Part shown: positions 8,899-15,993 of the stretch, piece by piece
Layout: every line of letters starts with the position of its first letter
Numbering within the stretch: position 1 is the first letter of the stretch
Origin: an uncultured Atopobium sp.
GTDB taxonomy: Bacteria; Actinomycetota; Coriobacteriia; Coriobacteriales; Atopobiaceae
Assembly: GCA_938045565.1 (NCBI GenBank)
Contig: CALIAZ010000003.1
Coordinates: 102,691-166,690 of the forward strand
Length of the DNA: 64,000 nt
Direction of reading: 5' to 3'
Notes under the pieces: generated by a model
Database searches by the model: none
The model's input: only the letters and a program-made list of their open reading frames with translations
Told to the model about the DNA's origin: nothing
Translations under genes and position numbers: made by a program

Positions 8899-9720
8899 CT
8901 ACTCACCCAGTTTAGGATGAAGCAAAGATGGCGCAGCACCCAAAAGCGTCTTAGTGTAAGGATCTGTTGGATGCTCAAAGACCTGCTTAGCAGGACCATC
9001 TTCCATAATCTGGCCGTGATTCATAACAATGATGCGGTCAGAAACATAGCGGACAGTCTGGATATCGTGCGAAATAAAGATCATCGAGAGACCCAGCTCA
9101 GACTTGAGGTCTGTAAGCAGGTTCAAGATCTGTGCACGAACAGAAACGTCCAGTGCGGAAGTAGGCTCGTCAGCAATGATTGCCGATGGGTTCAGAGAAA
9201 GCGCACGTGCAATTGCAACACGCTGACGCTGACCACCAGAGAGCTGACCAGGAAGGGCGCGAAGTGCCGAATGTGGCAGTCCCACCAGGCTAACCAGCTC
9301 ATTAATACGGGCTTCTCGCTCCTTCTCTGTTCCTACCTTATGTACCAGCAGTGGATCCATAAGCTGATCTTTGACAATCATGCGAGGGTTAAGAGCAGTT
9401 GCTGGGTCCTGGAAGACAACAGAGACAACGCGGCCAATCTGCTTTCTGAGCTCTGGAGTACGCTTGGTAACATCCATTCCCTTGAAGTACACATGACCGG
9501 ACGTTGGTGACTGAAGACCACACATGACATTTGCGGTAGTGGACTTTCCGCAACCGGACTCGCCAACAATACCAATGGTCTCACCAGGCATAAGCTTGAG
9601 AGAAACATTCTGTACTGCGTGGACCTTATTAGGCTTAAAGATTGAGCCTGTACGCGTCTTAAACGTAACCGAAATATCATCGAGGAAGATAATTGGCTGC
9701 TCTTCAGTTGTTGTAGCCAT
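8899..9720 (-). CDS. ABC transporter ATP-binding protein (sialic acid uptake, SatD-like)
   Basis: Oligopeptide-type ABC ATPase of 273 residues: Walker A GESGCGKST (53-61), LSGGQ (160-164), Walker B IIADEP (181-186). ATG abuts the previous stop as TAAATG and has AGGAGGTGAGG upstream. With the fused permease-ATPase before it, it provides the second nucleotide-binding domain. The gene set binding protein, permease, permease-ATPase fusion, ATPase matches the SatABCD/SiaEFGI type of sialic acid importer; the substrate is inferred from the nan genes downstream. Confidence 0.88.
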   Translation of the reverse strand: MATTTEEQPIIFLDDISVTFKTRTGSIFKPNKVHAVQNVSLKLMPGETIGIVGESGCGKSTTANVMCGLQSPTSGHVYFKGMDVTKRTPELRKQIGRVVSVVFQDPATALNPRMIVKDQLMDPLLVHKVGTEKEREARINELVSLVGLPHSALRALPGQLSGGQRQRVAIARALSLNPSAIIADEPTSALDVSVRAQILNLLTDLKSELGLSMIFISHDIQTVRYVSDRIIVMNHGQIMEDGPAKQVFEHPTDPYTKTLLGAAPSLLHPKLGE

Positions 9721-11760
9721 TTACCTCACCTCCTTTTGAGAACGCTCAAGGTAAGGCACAAGACCATGCTCCTTCAGATACTCATCAGGCAGCTCGGAGA
9801 AACGATGGTGCTTACCAGAAATCTCCTTGATAACAGGGTGAACCTCAAGACCCAAGTCTGGGTGGCTTGAACGAGGAGCAAACCTATCGCCTGTTGGGAA
9901 GTCCTCTGGAGAAGGAACAGAACCTGGTACCTGGTGAAGCCTGGTACCGTCCTGAGCGCCTTCCTCAATGGAAAGAACAGAGCCGAGAAGACCGCGGGTG
10001 TACTCGTGAACAGGATTGGTCAGAAGTTCAGTAGTAGCTGCCTGCTCAATAACTTGGCCGGCGTACATAACGGTAATCTCAGAAGCAACCTCTGCAACAA
10101 GTGCAAGGTCGTGGCTTACAAAGATCATTGCAAAGCCAAGACGACGCTGAAGGTCATTTAAGAGCTTGATAACCTGCTTCTGAACAGTAACGTCCAGAGC
10201 GGTTGTTGGCTCGTCGCAGATAACCAGTGAAGGATCGCGGGTAAGTGCCATAGCAATCAGAACACGCTGGCGCTGACCACCAGAAAGCTCGTGTGGATAT
10301 GACTCAAGCGTACGCTTTGGATCCAGGCCTACAAGCTCCAGAAGCTCCTCTGCGGAACGTGTGCCTCCCCTGCTGGTGAGCTGCTTCATCTGAGAAGAGA
10401 TAAGCATGGAAGGGTTCAAGGAAGACAAAGCATCCTGGTAGACCATGGCAAGCTCGTGACCAAGCAGCTTACGGTGCTCTTCTTTGGAGAGCTTCAGAAG
10501 GTCTTGGTCTTTATAGAGAACCTCGCCAGTAATGGTTTCCTTTGGATCAGTCAGACCCATGATGACCTTGGTGGTAATTGACTTGCCGCAGCCAGACTCG
10601 CCAACCAGTGCCATGCACTGACCAGGACGAACATCAAAGCTTACATGGTCAACAACCTTAACGTCTCCGTGAGACTCAAAGCTAATGCACAGGTCTTTAA
10701 CACTGAGCAATGGCTTTACGTCAAAGTCTGGCTTACGTCTGTCTGTTCTGGACAGCTCAACCTCTTTAAGTGCATTAAGCCTGCGCTCCAGAGACTCTGC
10801 CTGCTCTGCATACGCACGAACTGGATCAGATGCCAAGATGTCATCTGCACGCCTGGAGTCAGAGTTCTCTGTATCAACAGGAGCACCAGGTGCTGCTGCC
10901 ATAGCGTCAGTAAGGCCCTCGGAAAGGATATTCAATGCCAGGCAGGTCATCATAATAGCCAAGCCTGGGAAGAATGCCTGCCACCAACGGCCAGCAAGAA
11001 CGCCAGCACGAGCATCAGCCAGGATGTTACCCCATGTAGGAGTTGGCTCTGCAATACCTGCACCAATGAAGGTCAAAGATGCCTCAAAGATGATTGCGTC
11101 TGCAACAAGCGTAACGGTAAAGACCATGATTGGAGCAATGCAGTTACGAAGAACGTGCTTCCACAGAATCCAAGGAGCACGTGCACCAGAGACAATGGTT
11201 GCCCTTACGTAATCCTCGCCGTACTCGCTTACGATGTTTGCACGAACAATACGCGCAATCTGTGGCGTGTACATAAAGCCAATGGCAAAGATGATTGAAG
11301 GAACGCTGTTACCAAGAATAGAAACAAAGACTGCTGCAAGAGCAATGCCTGGGAACGACATGATGATGTCGAGCACACGCATGATGACCTCAGAGACAGC
11401 CTTTCTAGAAACAGCTGCAATTGCACCAATAATTGAGCCACATAGCAGCGCCATACCCGTAGCGCCAAAACCAATGACCAGTGAATACTGACCACCATGG
11501 AGCATACGAGAAAGAATGTCGCGGCCCTTATCGTCAGTACCAAAAATGAATCCATTGCCTGGAGCCTGACGAGCGTTGAAAATCTCAAGTGGATTATGTG
11601 GAGCAATAAAGTTTGCAAAGACAGAAGCAAGAACAACAAAGACAAGAATGACAAGAGCAATCTTGGAAGCTGTCTTCATCTTCTTAAAGCCACCAAAGGT
11701 TGAGCCCTTTGCTGCAGCTTCTTCGAGCTTCTCGACTTGTTTTTTTCTAATTTGTACCAT
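9721..11760 (-). CDS. Fused ABC permease-ATPase (SatC/SiaG-like)
   Basis: A 679-residue fusion. Residues about 30-290 form a DppC-type permease with TM segments and an EAA loop around EYGEDYVRATIVSGA (179-193). A charged linker (about 290-350, LERRLNALKEVELSRTDRR) joins an ABC domain with Walker A GESGCGKS (387-394), LSGGQ (492-496) and Walker B ICDEP (514-518), then the oligopeptide-transporter C-terminal extension, which keeps a PGSVPSPEDFPTG segment but lacks the usual Fe-S type cysteines. The reading frame is continuous, so this is a true fusion and not a frameshift. Sialic acid importers of the Sat/SiaEFGI type are described with the same fusion. Confidence 0.9.
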   Translation of the reverse strand: MVQIRKKQVEKLEEAAAKGSTFGGFKKMKTASKIALVILVFVVLASVFANFIAPHNPLEIFNARQAPGNGFIFGTDDKGRDILSRMLHGGQYSLVIGFGATGMALLCGSIIGAIAAVSRKAVSEVIMRVLDIIMSFPGIALAAVFVSILGNSVPSIIFAIGFMYTPQIARIVRANIVSEYGEDYVRATIVSGARAPWILWKHVLRNCIAPIMVFTVTLVADAIIFEASLTFIGAGIAEPTPTWGNILADARAGVLAGRWWQAFFPGLAIMMTCLALNILSEGLTDAMAAAPGAPVDTENSDSRRADDILASDPVRAYAEQAESLERRLNALKEVELSRTDRRKPDFDVKPLLSVKDLCISFESHGDVKVVDHVSFDVRPGQCMALVGESGCGKSITTKVIMGLTDPKETITGEVLYKDQDLLKLSKEEHRKLLGHELAMVYQDALSSLNPSMLISSQMKQLTSRGGTRSAEELLELVGLDPKRTLESYPHELSGGQRQRVLIAMALTRDPSLVICDEPTTALDVTVQKQVIKLLNDLQRRLGFAMIFVSHDLALVAEVASEITVMYAGQVIEQAATTELLTNPVHEYTRGLLGSVLSIEEGAQDGTRLHQVPGSVPSPEDFPTGDRFAPRSSHPDLGLEVHPVIKEISGKHHRFSELPDEYLKEHGLVPYLERSQKEVR

Positions 11761-11764
11761 CGCA

Positions 11765-12721
11765 CTACACCGTCCTAATGCGTGGGTTAATCAAGATGTA
11801 CAACATATCAACAACAATGTTGATGATGATAAAGGACAGTGCAACGACAACAACAACGCCCTGAACAAGCATTGCCTCGTTACCCTGGATGCCCTCGAGA
11901 ATAGCGGTACCCATGCCAGGGAGGTTAAAAATAACCTCGATAACAACGGCGCCGCCCATGAGGTAACCAATCTTGAGGCCAAGTGTGGTTACAGGGGTAA
12001 TAAGAGCGTTGCGTAGTACGTTTCTTGCGATGACGATTCTCTCTGGAATACCAGCACCGCGAGCAGTACGGACATAGTCCTTATCCAGCTCCTCGACCAT
12101 TGCGGTACGAACAATACGGGTCATCTGACCAGACATTGGAACCGCAAGTGCAAATGCCGGCATAATCATACGGGCAAGGTAGCCGCCAAGATTTACCGTA
12201 GGATCTGGCAGTGCTCCAGAGGCAGGCAAAAGCTTGAGTGTAGACGCAAAGACCAGAATCAAAAGAACTGCCAACCAGAATGATGGCGTTGCAAGACCGG
12301 CAATTGAGAATACGCGGATGATTTGATCGGGCCATTGGTCTCTATAGAGAGCTGCAATAACGCCTAACGTAAACGAAACTATTGCACCAATAAAGAGACC
12401 CATAAAGGTCAACTGCATAGTTACAGGTAGAGCCTTTGAAATTCTTGCAGCAACTGAATAGTGAGAAGTGCCGTAGGTACCCAGGTTTCCATGAGCAACA
12501 TCACCGATATAGCGTACATATCTCACAGGCCATGGATCATCAAGACCATTCTCAATGTGATACTGCTGGATAGCTTCTGCAGAAGCAGACTCTCCCAAGG
12601 CATTGTATGCAGGATCAACATGCGAGAAAGACATTAGGAAGAATACGAGAAAGGTGACGCCTAGAGCCATAATCGGCAGCGCAATAAGACGGCGTCCGAT
12701 AAGACGTAATAGGTTGTTCAC
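11765..12721 (-). CDS. ABC transporter permease (DppB-like, sialic acid uptake)
   Basis: Membrane permease of 318 residues with about six TM segments, starting MNNLLRLIGRRLIALPIMALGV, typical of DppB/OppB. The EAA loop lies around EELDKDYVRTARGAGIPE. The start is GTG at 12721, preceded by GAGAGGGGGAG. It is four bases before the fused permease-ATPase and follows the binding-protein gene after a 155-base gap holding a stable hairpin. Confidence 0.9.
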   Translation of the reverse strand: MNNLLRLIGRRLIALPIMALGVTFLVFFLMSFSHVDPAYNALGESASAEAIQQYHIENGLDDPWPVRYVRYIGDVAHGNLGTYGTSHYSVAARISKALPVTMQLTFMGLFIGAIVSFTLGVIAALYRDQWPDQIIRVFSIAGLATPSFWLAVLLILVFASTLKLLPASGALPDPTVNLGGYLARMIMPAFALAVPMSGQMTRIVRTAMVEELDKDYVRTARGAGIPERIVIARNVLRNALITPVTTLGLKIGYLMGGAVVIEVIFNLPGMGTAILEGIQGNEAMLVQGVVVVVALSFIIINIVVDMLYILINPRIRTV

Positions 12722-12808
12722 TATCTCCCCCTCTCTCTTTAAAACAAACCGTACAAATAAAATTTGATGAGACTTTGATCATCTCAGGACTAAATTTTGC
12801 GCACAAGA

Positions 12809-12838
12809 GCCCGAGCGTTATAGGTAAAACGCTCGGGC
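12809..12838 (-). other. Stabilising hairpin between binding protein and permease genes
   Basis: Perfect 11-bp inverted repeat GCCCGAGCGTT / AACGCTCGGGC with an 8-base loop. There is no T-run on either side, so it is more likely an mRNA 3'-end stabiliser that raises binding-protein message over the membrane genes than a true terminator. Confidence 0.6.
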
Positions 12839-12876
12839 CCCAATGTATGAGATGCTAAGCGCGTGATGGCAACAAA

Positions 12877-14478
12877 TTAGCTAGCAGTAACTGTGTTGAC
12901 ATCAATGAAGGACAAACCGGTAGTTCCGATACCCTTGAAGCCCTTGAGAGCAACGCCGTTGCTGTTTGGCTTCTCGCTCCAGGAAGCGGTGAAGGTCTTA
13001 GCAAAGAGAACTGGGTACAGAGGTACGTTCTCAGCGATGATGTCGAAGCACTCGTTCCAAGTGGACTGCTGATCAGCACCGGACTGGCCAAGAGCCTTGG
13101 TCATGAGCTCGTGGAGCTTAGTCCACTCAGCGGACTCCTTCCATGGGCAACGCTTGGTCATCCAGACGTTATCGCCATACCACCAGTTGAGCAGCAGGTC
13201 GACGTCTGCACCGAAGCAGGAAGGATCGCCAGGGGCAAGCAGGATGTCCCAAGAACCATCAGCTGCGTCGATTGCAGCATAGGTTGCTGGAGAAGTATCG
13301 GAAACGATGCTTACGTTAAAGCCAAGTGCGTCGAGGTCGTTCTTGACCTGAGTTGCCATGGACTTAACCTGCTCGTTATCGGTGGTGCGGAGAACAACAT
13401 CACCAGGAGTGATGCCAGACTCAGAAATGAGCTTCTTAGCCTTATCAACATCGTGTGCATAGACAGTGGATGCCTTGTGATAGTTAGCAAAGGAAGAAGG
13501 AAGGTAGCTGGTAGCAACCTCAGCCTGACCAGAGAATGCGTTTGCAAGCATCTTGTCTGTATCAAGTGCATAGAGGCATGCCTGGCGAACCTTAACGTTG
13601 TCCCAAGGAGCCTTGCCAAGGTTGAACATTGCAAAGCGGACACCAAAGCCCTGGACAGCGTCAACGGTGCAGCCTGCGCCCTTGAGCTGCTCTACAGCGT
13701 CTGCAGGAACCATTTCCATAGCAAGGGTGGTTCCGTCCTGCTGAGCGGTCAGACGAGCGGTTGGATCCTTAAGGACGTCATAGTGGAGCTTATCGTCCTT
13801 AGCAGGAGTTGCGCCGTTGTAGTTTTTGTTTGGAACAAGGTCAAGAGTATTGTCAGAGATGGACTCAAACTGCCATGGACCAGAACCAACTGGCTGCTTC
13901 TTCATCTCATCCTGGGAGCTGCTTGCTGGAACAACGCGAACGATGGACAGACGCTCCTTGAGGAGGGAGAAGTTGGCAATAGTGGTCTTAACGGTGACAG
14001 TCTTGTCATCCTTCTTCTCTACGGAAGCAATTGGAGCGAGCATTGGGACGTAGACGCTACCCTTAGCAGCGGAACGGTTGAAGGACTCAACAACGTCATC
14101 TGCCTTTACTTCGTTACCATCAGAGAACTTTGCACCGTCACGGAGGGTAATCTCAAAGGTGTAATCGTCTACCTTCTTTGGATCAGCAGTAGCAAGCTCA
14201 TTAAAGGTAGAGTAGTCATGGAAGTTAAGACCGTAGAGGCCCTCAACTACCTGCCAGTTAACACCAAGAGCAAGTGCTGATGAAGTAGTAGATGGATCAT
14301 AGTTCTGGGTTGAATAAGCGGTACCAGCAGTAATTGTGCCGCCGCCTTCCTTTCCAGATGGAGCTTCAGCTGCCTTCTGCTGTCCGCCACCGCAAGCGGT
14401 GAGACCAAGGCCAGCTGCTACAGTTGCTCCGCCAAGGAAGCCGCGACGCGAAAGTGGACGGTTAATAAACTCGCTCAT
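12877..14478 (-). CDS. Extracellular solute-binding lipoprotein (SatA-like)
   Basis: Family 5 (oligopeptide/DppA type) binding protein, 533 residues, first gene of the nan operon. N-terminus has a twin-arginine-type leader SRRGFLGG, a hydrophobic stretch and lipobox LTAC, then a Gly/Ala/Lys linker, so it is probably exported folded by Tat and lipid-anchored outside. DYTFEITLRDGAKFSDG and the following lobe are typical of the family. ATG at 14478 has AAAGAGG six bases upstream. Substrate (N-acetylneuraminate) is inferred from the operon. Confidence 0.87.
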   Translation of the reverse strand: MSEFINRPLSRRGFLGGATVAAGLGLTACGGGQQKAAEAPSGKEGGGTITAGTAYSTQNYDPSTTSSALALGVNWQVVEGLYGLNFHDYSTFNELATADPKKVDDYTFEITLRDGAKFSDGNEVKADDVVESFNRSAAKGSVYVPMLAPIASVEKKDDKTVTVKTTIANFSLLKERLSIVRVVPASSSQDEMKKQPVGSGPWQFESISDNTLDLVPNKNYNGATPAKDDKLHYDVLKDPTARLTAQQDGTTLAMEMVPADAVEQLKGAGCTVDAVQGFGVRFAMFNLGKAPWDNVKVRQACLYALDTDKMLANAFSGQAEVATSYLPSSFANYHKASTVYAHDVDKAKKLISESGITPGDVVLRTTDNEQVKSMATQVKNDLDALGFNVSIVSDTSPATYAAIDAADGSWDILLAPGDPSCFGADVDLLLNWWYGDNVWMTKRCPWKESAEWTKLHELMTKALGQSGADQQSTWNECFDIIAENVPLYPVLFAKTFTASWSEKPNSNGVALKGFKGIGTTGLSFIDVNTVTAS

Positions 14479-14689
14479 TTCTGCCTCTTTCTAAAAACTC
14501 TCCTTGCCACAACGTGGCACCAATGCCACTTGTGTGGCTTACATCTACATAACTATATGAAGAAAAGATATTTGTTCTGAAGACAGTTCGCCCAACGGTA
14601 TTAATTTCTCGCTTATTGGCTGCTCAAAATATGAAAACGTGTTTTGTTGTATTATTTACGTCATATAAATCTTAATAGCAGCTAAGAAG

Positions 14690-14720
14690 GCCCGCAGTTA
14701 GCGGGCTTTACTATTATTTT
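14690..14720 (+). terminator. Orphan terminator-like hairpin
   Basis: GCCCGC / GCGGGC stem with 5-base loop followed on the plus strand by a T-rich run (14707-14720). No plus-strand gene precedes it. It could end a short plus-strand transcript or act as a leader hairpin for a minus-strand transcript starting near 14725. Confidence 0.45.
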
Positions 14721-14775
14721 ACCTTGTATAATATATAAATTATTTAACTAACTACATAAGTAGTAAGCAAAGTCA

Positions 14776-14809
14776 ACTACCGTTTACCGATGTTTTACTA
14801 CCGTTTACC
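14776..14809. promoter_or_regulatory. LytTR-type direct repeats
   Basis: Two exact copies of ACTACCGTTTACC start at 14776 and 14797. The cores ACCGTTTAC are separated by exactly 12 bases, the spacing known for LytTR response-regulator sites. No LytTR gene is in the window. Confidence 0.5.
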
Positions 14810-14842
14810 TTTAGAAATTACGGATATGTTGTGAAGATTAAA

Positions 14843-14873
14843 CAAGAGTCAGCCCAAAATGAACTGACTCTTG
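14843..14873 (-). terminator. Terminator of the membrane protein gene
   Basis: Perfect 10-bp repeat CAAGAGTCAG / CTGACTCTTG with 11-base loop, followed on the minus strand by TTTAATCTT. It lies 28 bases after the stop at 14901. Confidence 0.7.
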
Positions 14874-14900
14874 CGTTAGAACAGCAAAAACGCTTCGAAA

Positions 14901-15548
14901 TTACTTAACTAAATCTACAACACGCTCAGGGTTCGCCATAAAGTCCAAGTGTTCTTCCCCTAAATGAGATTCAATTATCTCTGATACTTGCTCGTCATGT
15001 TTTTCGATGTGAAAATTTCCATCTGCTGGGCTATAACGTCCTAAATAACCATCAGCTAGGTACGGTGGCGGCCATCCACTTAACCCTACGCCACAAAAAT
15101 TTCTAACTAGGCATCTATAATTTCTTTTATGCATTTCTTGTAGCAGTCCAGCGTTCCTTGTTTGAATCCACATTTTTGGAGTTCCAAAATAAGACCCAAT
15201 GGCAAATAGCCCCAAATCTTGCTCAACAGTTCCAATAAGAACTCCATGGGAACTTATTGTCCAATAGAGCGTTATGTTCATTACTACTGGACCAGCTTTA
15301 CTAACGCCCAAAAACGGACCAGAGATAGTAGCGGTCTCTAAGTCAATATTTTCTGCGGATCCAAAATCAGACTTAAGACCATTTCTCTTATTCTCATATT
15401 GTTGCTCAACATACTGAGCTGCCTGCTTTTTTAATTCTGGCAGCCTCATAGTATTCAGTTTGAAAAACCAGTTATTTATCAGCAAACCACAAACAACAAG
15501 AACTACCAATAATGACAGACCTTTTATAAACCTTTTTCTACGCTTCAT
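14901..15548 (-). CDS. Hypothetical membrane-anchored protein
   Basis: A 215-residue protein I do not recognise. It begins with a basic stretch (MKRRKRFIKG) and one hydrophobic segment (residues about 10-28), so it is probably a single-pass protein with the rest outside the cell. The body is rich in aromatic residues and Gly and has two Cys close together (CLVRNFCGVG), which might form a disulfide. ATG at 15548 follows AGGTGA by seven bases. It has its own terminator and its base composition is more AT-rich than its neighbours, which suggests an acquired accessory gene. Confidence 0.65.
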   Translation of the reverse strand: MKRRKRFIKGLSLLVVLVVCGLLINNWFFKLNTMRLPELKKQAAQYVEQQYENKRNGLKSDFGSAENIDLETATISGPFLGVSKAGPVVMNITLYWTISSHGVLIGTVEQDLGLFAIGSYFGTPKMWIQTRNAGLLQEMHKRNYRCLVRNFCGVGLSGWPPPYLADGYLGRYSPADGNFHIEKHDEQVSEIIESHLGEEHLDFMANPERVVDLVK

Positions 15549-15683
15549 CTGCTGTCACCTCATTAGAGCTGCTTGTCGCAATTGACATAAGAATAACGAC
15601 TAGATAGCTCTAATAATATTCTGTTCGAGTATGCTTTAACAGCTAATCTGTCGGCCAATGGCTATATTTCAGCGTTGAATGAG

Positions 15684-15732
15684 AAAAAAATAAGAATGGC
15701 ATAACAACACTTCATAGCTGCCATTCTTATTA
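15684..15732 (-). terminator. Terminator of the uvrA-uvrC operon
   Basis: Perfect 12-bp repeat ATAAGAATGGCA / TGCCATTCTTAT with a 17-base loop, followed on minus by TTTTTTT. It follows the small gene that ends at 15760. Confidence 0.8.
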
Positions 15733-15759
15733 CAAATAACTCTATTGTTTGATTTGGTT

Positions 15760-15993
15760 TTACAAATTGTGCTTCTTCATCCTTTGCTCAAAGAGCTCGT
15801 TGATAATCTTTGACATCTCTTCAACTTGTTGAGCACTAGGTTCATCCTCAAATGTAGCGTATAGCTCTGGATGCTCCCGAGCAATATACTCACAAGACTT
15901 TCCCGTTGCGTGACCACGGATAAAGAATGGAATACGTTTCATGTACTCAGGATTTACCAGTGCCAAGATCTTCTCGTCTGCTGTTTTACTCAT
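15760..15993 (-). CDS. Small hypothetical protein overlapping uvrC
   Basis: A 77-residue cytosolic-looking protein, MSKTADEKILALVNPEYM onward, with no recognised domain. Its ATG at 15993 overlaps the end of uvrC by eight bases, and its ribosome site GGGGAGGA is strong and lies inside uvrC, so translation is coupled. The C-terminal half is predicted helical and charged. It is the last gene before the operon terminator. A role in repair is only suggested by position. Confidence 0.7.
   Translation of the reverse strand: MSKTADEKILALVNPEYMKRIPFFIRGHATGKSCEYIAREHPELYATFEDEPSAQQVEEMSKIINELFEQRMKKHNL

Larger units (their letters stand above)
14479..14900 (-). other. AT-rich intergenic region upstream of the nan operon
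   Basis: 422 bases without a gene. From right to left it holds the terminator of the 215-residue membrane protein (14843-14873), a LytTR-like pair of direct repeats (14776-14809), an AT-rich promoter-like stretch with TATTAT and TATACA on the minus strand (about 14725-14745), a small GC-rich hairpin (14690-14706) and the leader of the binding-protein gene. No open frame of note is present on either strand. Confidence 0.6.

Noticed and set aside
13111..14280. 389-codon open frame on plus across the binding-protein gene
   Set aside because: Antisense to a well-supported lipoprotein; no start signal.
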